A DNA stretch of 64,000 nt from positions 372,001-436,000 of the forward strand of contig RSEE01000001.1 of assembly GCA_003971905.1 (NCBI GenBank), written 5' to 3'. Under the pieces are notes generated by a model. It had not been told where the DNA came from. It made no database searches and worked only from the letters and a program-made list of their open reading frames with translations. Both the position numbers and the translations under genes were made by a program. The stretch comes from Moniliella sp. 'wahieum' (lineage: Eukaryota; Basidiomycota; Moniliellomycetes; Moniliellales; Moniliellaceae). Below are positions 21,901 through 32,790 of this stretch, piece after piece (the first letter of the stretch is position 1; every line of letters starts with the position of its first letter).

Positions 21901-22484
21901 TTTAAGGGAGTGGAGGGACGCGTCGACGCGACTCTGTCATATGCCCGATACTTGGCGCAGCCAGCCCCGTCACGTGCAGGTCGGGGGGCAGTAGGGTTGT
22001 TGGCACGTTTTGATGGGTCCTGCCATATGGTAATTAAAGATTCTTCAACACACACGATTCAGATGGTCGTGAGTCTGTATCACGCATCTCCTTCCCCAAA
22101 GCGCAGTTATCGCCCCCTCTCCACCTGGACGCACGCTCTTATCCGCGGGTAACCTCCCTCGACTCATAAATAAAGCCATAACCATTACTACGCTTGTATT
22201 TAGCTTCATGCACAATCAACATATACCGAATCTCTTAACGTCCTCACTTCGGAAAACAGCACTGTTCGACTTTTTGGACATGGCACTTGAGCTGAGTGCC
22301 TGATTAATGGCTCATCTCTGTCGCCTTTTTTCATTAGACGGAAGAGTTCTCTCTCTCTGTTGGTTTTCCTCTGAGCTCTTCTCCCTCTAGGCATTCAAAT
22401 ACAGGTAGCATCGCATCAAAGAGATAGTGGTGGCACCGTCCAAGTGGATCGACAAGAAAGAAGGGCCCATGTACATGCGAGAGA
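21901..22484. other. Intergenic
   Basis: No recognised gene. Bases 22150-22400 are A/T-richer than the surroundings and may be the 3' UTR of the DUF202 gene. Confidence 0.4.
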
Positions 22485-23155
22485 TTAAGAGAAGGACAGC
22501 CGCATGCCCAACAGTACCCCCAACGTCGAGACCAGCAGAGTAAACGTGATCAACGCACTGATGGATACCTCTACACGGCTGGGGGAGAATCTACCCCGAG
22601 TAAGTTGAGCCTGGACCCGGAAGAAGCGGGCAGTACCCAGCAGCATGACCACGATGCCCAGCCCGATAAACGAAGCGCCGAGCGGCTTGCCGCTGAACGT
22701 TGCACCACAGGGTGGGTCAGACTTCCTTCCTCGGGCCAAAGATAGAACAGGAAGAAATGAGACGTACATCCTTTCCAGTGGCCAGGACCCAGACGGGGCA
22801 GGAGGAGGGACAGATAACAGGTGTTGGAGCGCACGCTGCTGTTCCAGCGGATCGGTAAGGCTCTGGGCGAAAAGGGCGAGGGAGGAGGCGAAGGCAGCTT
22901 CCGCTTCAGGATCCGATCCCCATGTGGAGTCAAAGGAGGAAAGATCGGGGATCTTGAACAGCTGTGTGATGGCAATTCCCGCCGAGACAAGTGCGACCGA
23001 ACTGCGGAGCCAGGCGAGAAAGGTACGCTCCAGCGCCAAGTGGTCGCGGGCCACCGAGCCCTTGTTCTCCAATTCGAGTGCTAGCTGTGGCGGCGAAAGG
23101 AAGCGCCACCAGCGTCTGGGTTCTGCTCCTGCTTGCTCAGGGCAGCGCTTGCCAT
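22485..23155 (-). CDS. DUF202 (YidH-like) small membrane protein
   Basis: A multi-pass membrane protein of unknown biochemical role. The signature ARDHLALERTFLAWLRSSVA begins the domain and leads into the first helix (LVSAGIAITQLF). A Ser/Pro-rich loop follows, then LGASFIGLGIVVMLLG (helix 2) and VSISALITFTLLVSTLGVLL (helix 3), ending MRLSFS. A 75-nt intron (22767-22693) joins LER to IGKPLGASF. The best start is ATG at 23155-23153 (MASAALSKQEQNPDAGGASF), which needs one one-base correction before ALELENKGSVARDH. Fungal members of this size (about 195 residues) are common; some DUF202 domains occur in vacuolar polyphosphate (VTC-type) proteins, but there is no SPX domain here. Confidence 0.85.
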
Positions 23156-23673
23156 GGCACAAACAAGGCGGATGTGCTGGACGTGGAGGAAAGAAACGCA
23201 GCTTAGGTAGTGCCGAAGGTGGGAAGGTTGGCCAATCGAACGAGCACGCAAACGCGAGCTTGTGGGTAGCCGCTACGCCGGCAAGAGATGATCGGTGATC
23301 ACGATCAGCCGCTGAGCTCAGCTGGGCGATGAGGTGATGTGCTAGTGATGCTTGATGGTGCACACACTGGGATCCACATTTTGAAACCAACAGAACTGGG
23401 ATCGCCTGCCGGCCGCACTGCCGTCTTCTGCCGCTGGCGTGCGGTGCACTCGGCTGCTACAGCGCCCCCTGCCTGCACCACCCGTGCCCGCCTCCGTCGA
23501 GCCGCCCCCTCCGGTTGCCCACCGCCGCACACAGCCGCTGTGCTCGCCGGTGGGCTTGTTTACTGGCCTGCATGTTGGCTCTCCGTATATACGCACCCCG
23601 CTTTACCCGCCACCACCACCACACCTTCGCTTTCCCCCAGGCTGCCCCTTCTCTTCCCTCGCCAACAGACGCC
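23156..23673. promoter_or_regulatory. Divergent promoter, DUF202 (-) / Kre9-like gene (+)
   Basis: Holds no gene. Bases 23288-23330 carry GATGATCGGTGATCACGATC and GCTGAGCTCAGC words, and 23337-23355 GTGCTAGTGATGCTTGATGG. C/T-rich sequence (23600-23670) precedes the ATG at 23674. Confidence 0.45.
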
Positions 23674-24727
23674 ATGATGCTTCATGCCATCCTTGCCATG
23701 CTCGCCGTCACCGGCGCCACCTTGGCGCAGTCGTTCACCATCAATACCCCCACCACTGCTCTGCTCCAGGTACGTTCGTTGTTTGCGCCATATTAGTAGT
23801 CGCTCTCGTCTTCGAGGGTGTGCATGCATTCTTTCATGCTTGCGCTTGCATGGTGACACCGGGATCAAACTGCACTCTCCACAGATCGACTCGCTGACTC
23901 CCCTCTGTTCCTTTTTCATGATGTCTGCGTCCATCATCAGTGCGTTCCTGTCATGCTCACCTGGACAGGCGGGCAGGGACCGTACACGCTCAGCGTCCAC
24001 ACCTACGCGAACGGCGCGGCCAGCAATAACGTGCTCCAAATGGTTCCCAACTTGCAGGGCACCAGCTATACCTTCACTCCCAGCCAGCCCAACATTCAAC
24101 TTGAGTTTCAGCTGACCGACTCCACGGGTGCAGTGGCACAGTCGGGTGCTACTCCGGCCGTCCTGCCTAACACGTGCGGGGGATCTTCATCCTCAAGCCA
24201 AGTTTCTCCCCCAACCCACAATTATTCTACTGCGAGCCCCAGCACCTCTTCTTCCAGCCACAAACACCCAACAGTCTACTTCTCACCACCATCACAGCCA
24301 TCACCATCATCATACTTCCCTCTGGCCTTCGTCCCATTCCAATTCGCACCCCAATCCCATCCCCATTACCATCCTTTTTCCACGTGGACCCCACCACATC
24401 ATCATCACCCGCACCTCCACCACTCTTCCACTGCCACACTACCTGCCCCGGTTTCACCCTCTAAACCGTCGTCGGCATCGTCCCCCTCTACTTCAGACCC
24501 CTCTTCCATCCAATCCTCTTTCTCAGGCCCTTCTGCATCTTCGCAGGAGACCTTGTCCCATCATCCTCTTCATCCCCTACCCCTCCCCGACAGCAGGGAC
24601 TGACACTACAAGCGCTGCTCCCTCCGACGCCGCTACCATTTCATCCAAGGCGAGCTCGGCTGGGTCGCTCTACATACCGGCGGGAACGGCCTGTATGGTG
24701 GGTGTGGCAGTGGCTCTCTTGGCGTGA
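23674..24727 (+). CDS. Secreted Ser/Thr-rich GPI-anchored protein with Kre9/Knh1-like domain
   Basis: Probably a cell-wall or plasma-membrane glycoprotein. The start MMLHAILAMLAVTGATLAQ is a clear signal peptide. A 171-nt intron (23770-23940) joins FTINTPTTALLQ to CVPVMLTWTGGQGPYTLSV, the typical opening of the fungal Kre9/Knh1-type beta-sandwich, which continues as FTPSQPNIQLEFQLTDSTG. A Ser/Thr/Pro/His-rich stalk follows (frame uncertain between about 24200 and 24600). The C terminus in the final frame, SAAPSDAATISSKASSAGSL, ends with a hydrophobic tail (GTACMVGVAVALLA) as expected for GPI attachment. The family suggests a role in beta-1,6-glucan or wall assembly, but this is not demonstrable here. 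Confidence 0.8.
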
Positions 24728-26966
24728 TGAGGGACACCTCTCACGACCAACCTCTTTCTGCTGCAAGTCTCTGGGCTTTTCTCATCAAACGAAATCAACG
24801 TGGTGAAGGGTGGGGAAATGTCTACACACTCCTTTTTTCGATCTTCCTCCTGACGTTGTCCATCCACAATTCTTTCACATCGGTCATCAGAAATCAAGAG
24901 GAAGAGAATGCTCATCCTGGCGAGGTCTATCGTCTGGGCTACCTTCCCCCATCTTTATCGCGCTCATGTCATCATTCATACGTTTTTTATACCATCTCTG
25001 TTCTGTACATACAAAATGTACTAGGCACATTTTGGTCACGAGATATGGGCTTTTTTGCACTTCTCTCCGCACCGATATACTTTGGTCTCTTCTCTTCTCT
25101 ACTTTTCCGTACCACATGACTACAATATTAGGGCCTGTTTTTGTACCCACGGCTAAAGGCATAACAACACCAGTGCCAACAATGAATGGGCTCTCATTGA
25201 GACGGACTGAATATTTAGTGAGGTAAGTCTGATACAAAGCGCAGGTAATCCACAACATCCTTTCTTAGGGAGTAAGCCTGCTGAAATATAACCTTTTTCC
25301 ATATGATAAGAAGGGGTATATAATAGGGCTATATGCGTAAGACACGAGACATGACCTCATCATGCATCATTGTTGCCAAACACCACGCGGGGTGTCGCAC
25401 GACGGATGGGGGCTGCTGTCCATACGCCCCCAGCAATAACGCTCGTTGCATTCTCAGTACCAAAACAGATTAATGCCTATATATTGGTCACAAAAGACCG
25501 TGTGCGTTTGCAGATTAGACACTATTATACCCTCTATGAGGAGTTGATAGTGGGACTGGGCTCATCCACTCTGGGTTTTGGATAGCTGGGTCACATGCCA
25601 CAATCTGCCTGAAAATGCACACGCCGGTGAGTTAGATAAACAGCCGAAGTGCCGGGCTGCAGAGCTGGCAAAATGGAAAAATGGACGGAAAGAGGATGAA
25701 AGAAGGGATTAAATACTGCCCCCAGAAGACAAGAAATTTTAGTGTGACAGTTGCGTGTGGAGCAAGGTGTGGCGGTATAGGCTCTGCGTAATAGTGATGC
25801 TATACGCAGTGGGTTGGTGGGGGGCTCGAAGAGGTCCCTTCTCTCTGTGTGTACACCCAAGCTGGCGGCCTGCTGCCCCAGTCTGGAAGATTGCGGAGCT
25901 GTGACATGGGCCGTGGGCATGTTTTGCTGGCTATGCACTGCTTGGTGTGCCAGTTGCCGATATATGGTCGCCGAGAACCGGTCGACGTAATACGCCAGTA
26001 GTTGCAGCTGAGCTTTTGTGTCCGTGGCGAGTGCGCTGTGTGTGGGTTTTTTGAGAGTTCTTCCACTCAACATCGACCAGAGAGATGTTGGGAGAAGTCG
26101 GCTATAGCAAGAGATGGGAGGTGATCGATGATCAGTGACTCTGCGCTCCGCCTTGTGGAATAAATCCGCGGCGGTTGCTCGGGGTGCCACAGGTACCTCG
26201 GAATGAAAAAACGGGGTGGAGCAGAGTCTCATCAGTTACTCAGAAAGTATACGACTGCCTGAATATTGAATTCAATGCACTGGCCCACATTGATCGCAAT
26301 GCATGACGATGACGCGTGAGGCGTGATGGTGCAGAGGCCTGTGGGGCAGCGCTAGCTAAGCGTTATGGAAGCTGCTGTGGCGCCGAAGCTTGCGCCATAT
26401 AAGTGAGGTTCAACGTTCGGCTTGAACCGTTCAGCACGTTCAGCCTGAACGTTCGCTGTTCACGCGTGCACGCCTCACGCGGTCTGAAGACAAGAGATGC
26501 AACCAGCTGGCCGCGGTGGGCATGTGGCAGATCCGGCCCAGTCCGGCGCGTAGGAGTGCAGGGGGGCCCTCGGGACGCTCGAGCGCACGAGACGGACGAG
26601 GGGCCTGGCCTGCCCGGCACCATTATGGGGTTAGTGTGGCCACCGGCTATCGATTATCGCCCAGTTTTCGGTGGTTAGATCCGAGAGGGTTCCTGGTTCC
26701 CAGCTGGTAGGTGCTAGTGCTATTGACAATACATTGCACGTTTCCGAATTACTGGCTCCGATCTGCCACCCCACCGCGTCCCCCCGGCCCAAGTGCAGCA
26801 TTACGCATTACGTACAGGCCGGTCCCCATACGTACCCAGGTAGTCACATACCAACTCCACCACCCACAACCCAGACACACCACCCCCGGCCGAGTGGCTT
26901 TGCCACGGCTATCACCATCACCACCATCACGCCACCACCTCTCCTGCTCGCCCTGCTCTGGCGCCC
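24728..26966. other. Intergenic, partly A/T-rich
   Basis: Bases 24728-25130 look like 3' UTR. Bases 25130-25600 are A/T-rich without open frames. A 213-codon minus-strand frame at 25591-26232 has no recognisable motif and I do not support it as a gene. Bases 26255-26330 and 26408-26460 carry promoter-type word tracts in front of the phosphatase gene. Confidence 0.4.
26408..26460. promoter_or_regulatory. Clustered GAACGTTC-type words
   Basis: Five overlapping copies of the AACGTTC/GAACCGTTC/CACGTTCAG word in about 50 nt, in both orientations (GTTCAACGTTCGGCTTGAAC, then CACGTTCAGCCTGAACGTTC). This is the densest example of this word family in the window. It lies about 550 nt upstream of the assigned phosphatase start. 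Confidence 0.4.
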
Positions 26967-28939
26967 ATGCTCGCCCCATCGCCGCCTCCCCCGCGTGCCG
27001 CACACCGTCCCTCGCTGCCACTAGGCACCCGAACCGGCACCCTCGGCACTCCCACTCCCACCGCCACGCCCACGTCCGCACCACACCCGCCCCCAGCTCT
27101 CCATCGCCGCACCGCGGCCCCGGCGAACACGCATCCAACACTCTGCTTGGCCTCCGCCGCCGCCGCCGCGCTCCGCCACGTCTCGTGCTAGCGCCCGGAA
27201 TTAGCAGTCATGCACCAATTGCGGCGCCCCTGGCCACAGCTGGCGTCTCCCCTTCCTCCTTTGGTCGCCTTGCCACACCCGCCTTCTCCATCGAAGCAGG
27301 GGAGGACGCCGCTCTGGCTCTTTCCACTAGCGCGTATGCTTCCGGGCCCGTACAAATCCTCCCCCGTCTATTTCTTTCTGGCGAGCAAACGGCACATGAC
27401 CCGGCTGTCCTCGCGCGCTGCGGCATCACCACCATCCTCACAGTCGCATGCGAGTGTAAGTTCCCACCCGTCTTGGCGCCAGCCCGCTCTCCCACAGACG
27501 CAACAAATCTTCCAGGCACATCTGGTCTTAATCCACCTTCAGGAGCTTGTGTGCCTTCCCCGCATTCTCCCATAACCCCGCGCAGCCCACACACCCCTCT
27601 CCGTCTCGCCTCGTCCACACCCAATCTACGCGCGTCCCTTGCGCCTTCGGCGACAGGCGGAACATGTCTTCCTGCTGGTACGCGCACAGCTACTCTCCCT
27701 CCTGATCCAGCTTCGTCACGGCCATGGAGCATTCAATGTGTTCTTCTCCCATGGACCCACGATCAACCGGACCTGGCTGCCCCAAGGCGGATTTTCGGCC
27801 GCATGTGGTGTGATTGCTGATGGCCTGGGCTTGTCTGTCGATAGCCAAGGCGTCCTCACCGGTCCGGCCAGCGACGAGTTGGACATGGCACCCGTCTTGC
27901 CTACCGAGCCACCACGCAAGCCGGCTGTACTGGTTCACTGTCAATGTGGTATTTCGCGCTCGGCAACAGCGGTGATTGCCTATGTAATGCAATCGGCCGC
28001 ACTGGGTCATCATCCGGCCCTGCTGGCCTCGCTACGTGGGATGCACGACGCATATACGCGTGTCAAAGATGCTTCACCAGCTATTTCGCCCAATTGCGCC
28101 CTTCTGTACCAGCTGGTCGAGTGGGAGCGCCATCTCGCCGCTTTAACCTCTGTTCTCCGGTGCCAGCGCTCCCATCAGCTCGAGGTCGCGACGCTGTCTC
28201 ACCTCCTACTCCTGGATTTGGGCCGGGGCTCAGCCAGGCCTTCCAAGGCACCCCTACTTCCTCTCCCACCAGCACGTCCCCCGCTAGCATCTACTTCTCG
28301 CCAATGCCTTGGTCTCCGGCTGCCCCCCCACCACTGTCCGCCCAATTAGCGGTTGTGCCCTCGCAGGCTGATGTGGCTTCTATCTCTCCTGCCAAACCCA
28401 CGATGAGCGATGTGCCTTCCTTCAATGCCGACTCGCACTCTGTTCGTTCCCCTTTACCATTTCGTACCTCAACAAGGCCACTGTCTATGCGGTCGCAATG
28501 TCGGACCCTCCCACTACGAAACCACCCCCATTATTCGGGCATTTCAGAAGAGCTTCTTTCCCCCGAACGCGCATCGTCGGAGCGTAGGACAAGTGCCAAT
28601 GCTCTACCTCTTGCATCGCCGGTTACATTTGCGTTTGCCGACTCTCCTGTTGCAAGGGAGCGGGAGCCCGCGGCTGCGGTCCTCCCCCCCCCTCGGGTTG
28701 ACGATCCTCCGCGTGCATTTGGAACGACCTCTTCCTCCCCCTCCCTTCGACGCCAACTGCACCGCCGTACCTTCTCGGCTGAAATGGGTGGATCGCCCCT
28801 GCTGAGTCCACAAGTCCCAATCTTCAATCCAAGCGCGAGCACCCTCACGACCCCTTCCGTGTCTCCCTTGGTGCTCGAAGCCGAACCTCGTTCCGCCCGC
28901 CCGGACCCCCCTTCCCTGCTCGCCCCGGCTGGGCCCTGA
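26967..28939 (+). CDS. Dual-specificity (MAPK) phosphatase
   Basis: Likely removes phosphate from Thr/Tyr of a MAP kinase, like fission yeast Pmp1, budding yeast Msg5 or Ustilago Rok1. The DSP fold opens with VQILPRLFLSGEQTAHDP and CGITTILTVACE. An intron with GTAAGT follows, then the general-acid loop WTHDQPDLA and the active-site P loop VLVHCQCGISRSATAVIAYV (HCX2GX2RS; about 27930-27985), then LVEWERHLA. The rest of the C terminus is a long Ser/Pro-rich tail with many SP sites (TFAFADSPVA, MGGSPLLSPQVP), ending at the stop 28937-28939. The N-terminal region (26967-27300) is low-complexity and frame-ambiguous, so the start is approximate. One frame change lies between the general-acid loop and the P loop. 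Confidence 0.82.
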
Positions 28940-29700
28940 TCCTACACTGGGCCCTGCCTCTCGCTTCTCGTTGTCGCTCTATCAGTGCATTCCCCCTCCC
29001 CCCATGCTAGGCATTGCATTGCCTTTGGTGTACCGATAGTTCTCACTGCCTACACCTGTTCTCTTATCAGACCTCCATCCCTAGTTTTGCTTGGCTGTCC
29101 TTTGGTTTCATTTCTGCAGTTGTTGGTGCCCCCCCCCCCCCCCCTGCCTGTGGTGCTATCCTCACCATTCGTGTCCTACTGCCATTAATATGTTCATAGA
29201 CTAGAATGCTGTGCTAGGCTGCGATGCTTGCATGAAATGCGGAATGCTGTTGTCCCTCATCGTCTGATGCGTCGCCACACATCATTTGGGGTGGATCGTT
29301 TGTGCACGTTTATGGTGTGCTGTATTTTGACTGATACGACATACTGCACTTTAGTACGTTTGCTGGCCCTTCAGGGCTCACGGGGATCCATACACGCGTC
29401 TGGATCTATCAAATAGACAGTTGGTACCTCTGAGCCCAGGTCCGATCCCGTTTCCACATCTGGGAAAAGCCGGACAGGCGGAAGGTACATGGGTGGAAAG
29501 TGCATTGCAGAACACATACCCAATGGTCGGATTTGTGGTATACCACATCATTGTCAGACTGCCCCCGTGCCTGTGAGACGTCGATGTGACAGGGGTTCGA
29601 TTCCACTTTGAGGCAACTTTTTATCAGCCGAATTATGCACAACTCGTCTTTTTCCACGTCAAGCGTCCACCTAGCGACGCCCGTGTCTGGAGTACGCGGC

Positions 29701-29727
29701 CAGTGACTAGTGACTAGTGACTGCTGA
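29701..29727. repeat. GTGACTAGTGACTAGTGACT tandem
   Basis: Three copies of GTGACTA in tandem give overlapping ACTAGT palindromes. It belongs to the same word family as 10852, 41952 and 45251. Confidence 0.5.
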
Positions 29728-30079
29728 TCTACTGGCGGGAGATGTCACTGAATGACCAAACCCGCTCCAATTTCCGGTGGTGCATCCGTGGATCTCGCTC
29801 TTCCCTTTCCCGTTTGTTTTTCCTGGCCGATGCCTCTTGCTTCCCGATCTTGCCGTGGCCTGCAATCACCGTGGTCTCCCTCGTCTCGTCGCGGCTGTTC
29901 CATGTGCTCCAGGAGGTAATCAGTTTGGGCTGCACGTGGCACGTCAAGTGGCCCTTGGGCGAAGGGGAATTGAAAGGTGAAAGGTGAAAGGGGCTGTGTA
30001 TGTGCGGCCGACGATGCAGCAGACAATGCCTGTGGGTGCGTATTAGCTCAGCCTGCGCATGCTGATCATGCATCGCAGG

Positions 30080-30130
30080 TCGCATGTCACATGTCACATG
30101 TCGCATGCCACATGTCACATGTCACATGCG
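30080..30130. repeat. CATGTCACATGT tandem, self-complementary
   Basis: Seven CATGY/GCATG units in about 50 nt (CGCATGTCACATGTCACATG and onward). The unit ACATGT is its own reverse complement. Related tracts lie at 42297-42346 and 53516-53597. All three lie upstream of genes. Confidence 0.55.
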
Positions 30131-30457
30131 TGGAGCACATCGCAGCGCAGCTCAGGCTGAGCTCAGCGCGAGTGCTGCGCGGATTGCGGCAGTCAGTATC
30201 AGTACCGGTCTTTACTTGGTGCGCTCCTGCGCTCTGGGCCTCTTGGGCGGGCGGGGCGCCACAGACTGGCTCTCTGCCGCCCCAACAGCGCGCCAGTGGA
30301 AGGCGCACCGGCAGGCGCTGCCCCCCCAGCGTAGCACCCGCACCTCACGCAGCCCAGGCCAGGCGATCGTCCAGGCGCGCCTGCTGGATGCCAGCCCGCC
30401 CACACGCCCCTCCCTCCCGCCAGCCCCACCCCGCACCCCCACCCCACCCTCACCCGC

Positions 30458-31832
30458 ATGCCCAGCAGCCCCCCCGCCCCCCTCCCGCCTGCTAGCCCGC
30501 CTCCCCTCTCTTCGTCTGCCCCCGCCATGCGCTTCTCCCTCCTCCCACGCCGCGAGGCGGCCACGTCTCCTTCGCGCGCATCCACAGACGTCTCCTCTCG
30601 CACCAGCTCCAAACCCAGCTCCAACACCAGCTCCACCACACCGCTCCTCCTGCCTCCTCCCCAGCCGAAACGACGCGCTGCGACCACCGCGTGTCTCTCA
30701 GCCTCGGGCCCCTCGCTCAGCCACCCTCTCCCCAACCCCCTCGTCCTTCCCCCACCCCTAGCGCCATCTCCCATCCGTCCCGATCCAACCAATTTGCCCC
30801 CCTTGGATGTCCCCCTGGCCCAAGCACTCGACCAACTCGCCTCTGCTCATGCGGCCGGGGTGTTATCCGCCGATGCCTATCGCACCTTACGCGCCAGTGC
30901 CTTTGCCCGTGCACCGCCCCAGCACCGGCCCCACCCCCTTCTGCCCCCCACCCCCATGCTCTACATGCCGCCACCCTCTGCCCTGGCCCCGCGCCCACCT
31001 CCACTCCCGCTCCGCTGTGCATGCCGCCAGGCTCGACGACCGCTCAGGCCACCGCGGCTCCTTTGTCTCCTCCCCCCAGCCTCTTCCGGGCTCCCTTCCA
31101 TCCAGACTGCGCCCCCTTCGGAAACGGCCAAGCGCCACAGTTCTTGGCGCCGGCTCTTGACCCAGAACACGTCCAACGTTGGTCTGGCAGCACCTGGTCC
31201 CGCCCCGAGGGAGAAGAGCTTCCTTCCGTCTCAGATAGTTCTCCATGGGATGTGGCTAGCACCCAAGTGCGTCCTCCTCCCGACCCAGGGAGCGAGGGGG
31301 AGCGAAGAGGGCGCTCGCTCGCCTTCGCTCTTGCACCCGTTTCGTTCGCCCAGCCGAAGCGGTGCCCCAGCCCGCTCTCATACGCAGGGATGGGGGTCCC
31401 CACCGCCCGCGGAAGCAGTAGTATGCACACTACGTCCCGCGCTTCGCTCTCCAGTGCTCGTTCGAGCATTTTTCCTCTACCGGCTCTGCCCCGCCTGCCC
31501 CAGGTGCCGACTGGGGGTCGGCCTATACCATGGACTTTACCCCCTCTGCCAATGGGCTTCCCACGCCAGATCGGCCGGCGAGTCCACGCAGCGCTGCGCG
31601 TGCGCAGCGTCTCGCCTTGGAAAAACATATTGCCGCGTTGAGCGCGGCGAGGGATGCACTGGGTACCCATTTTGTACCCTCCCCTCCAACCTCCTCTTCA
31701 AGGGAGCCGAATTTGGCTATCTCACCTAGCGCAGGGGCTGCTGCAGTCGAGGCAAAAGTACGGTATGCTCGGATCCGCGAGCTGCGCTCCGAGGTGCGAG
31801 CGATCAAACTGCGGGAACGCGCCTTGCGATGA
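30458..31832 (+). CDS. Hypothetical Pro/Ser-rich protein with C-terminal coiled coil
   Basis: I do not recognise it. The likely start is MRFSLLPRREAATSPSRAS at 30527 (an in-frame ATG also exists at 30458). After a Pro-rich stretch there is an ordered-looking helix (LDVPLAQALDQLASAHAAG then VLSADAYRTLRASAFARAP). The middle (30950-31500) is low-complexity. The end, in another frame, reads SARAQRLALEKHIAALSAAR and RYARIRELRSEVRAIKLRER before the stop at 31830-31832, a probable short coiled coil. One or two frame changes are required. Confidence 0.5.
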
Positions 31833-32790
31833 TCCGGCCCTGCCTCCCTGATGGGCTGCTACCTTGTTTGGTTTTGTGCGGCCCTTGGATTTTTCCTTTC
31901 TGGCTGGGGTTGCGGTACGAGATGAGAGGGTGGGGGATGTTTGGCCGCGACCCTATGCGATCTGCTTCTCTGTCCTAGCAGCGAGACTTGTGATGAGCCG
32001 GAGATGGCGGATGGAGCCACATGGCTGGATCGCTGTTCAGCTTTGTTGCGTTGGCGTTGGAGCTGGAGGAGCTGGAGCTGGCGCTGGCTGTTATATTGGT
32101 GATGTTGGTTTTTGTCTCCCTATTCTGCCATTCGTTGGCCTGCCCTGCCCTGCCCGCCTGGTGGCCTGGGCACGGGCCAGGCCTGGGCCGCCACGAAAGG
32201 CGAGCCGCGATACCCGTCCCACCTTCGCTGTCCGTGTCTTTTTTTTAATGATCGACCCTCCCACCACCCTTGCTGTAAGCTGTGCCAGGCTGTATGTGCT
32301 GTCGTGCGGTGCCCCGCTGGCGACGGGGGCGTGCTAGTGGCAGGGATTCATTTCACTGGCACCGAGTACCTGAGAATCAGACTCAGTCCTGATTGGCGAC
32401 AAGCGCCTGACCGAGTGCGTGGGCACGTGACCCCGGGTAGGGTGGGACGTGCGCGGCGCGGCACGGCAGCACAGGGCGGCACTGGGGCAGCGGCGGCGAG
32501 GATAGTCGATAGCCTCCCTCCCCGGATGTCCGTCAACCCTTTCAAACGTTCAGGCGCTCACCGTCTACGCTCACCGTCAGCGTTCGCTGGGCGCAGCGCA
32601 GGGGCAGTGTGCTCCCCTGGCGCCACATGCGGCAGGGGGGCAGCCACCACGTGGGCCCGGCGGGTGCGCCCAGTGCGCTCTCCTGCCTGCCCCCCCCGCC
32701 TGGATCCCCCGCGAGCTGACGGCATCAGCCGAGTCGCTCCCTCGCTCGCTCTCCTGCCTGCCCCCACCACCTCCGCTGGCCTGCGCGCGC
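31833..32790. other. Intergenic / upstream region of the F-BAR gene
   Basis: No supported gene. Bases 32050-32090 hold a GGAGCTGGAG-type repeat. Bases 32540-32590 carry CAAACGTTCAGGCGCTCACC and CTCACCGTCAGCGTTCGC words of the promoter type seen elsewhere. Confidence 0.4.

Larger units (their letters stand above)
28940..30457. other. Intergenic with word tracts
   Basis: Bases 28940-29230 are 3' UTR-like with a C run near 29128-29143. Bases 29530-29622 have a B-box-like GGTTCGATTCC followed by T5, but no tRNA fold (see rejected items). Bases 29735-29960 on the minus strand read TTVIAGHGKIGKQEASARK and LERVWSFSDISRQ, which looks protein-like but was not identified. Tracts at 29701 and 30080 are listed separately. 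Confidence 0.4.

Noticed and set aside
25591-26232. 213-codon minus-strand open frame
   Set aside because: Composition and lack of any motif, membrane segment or repeat suggest chance; it lies in an A/T-variable intergenic region.
29530-29622. Possible tRNA gene: B-box-like GGTTCGATTCC followed by a T5 run, with a weak A-box-like word upstream
   Set aside because: No 5' acceptor strand complementary to the 3' side was found at the right distance, the T stem has a mismatch, and no anticodon stem could be drawn. At most a degenerate tRNA-like or SINE-like relic.
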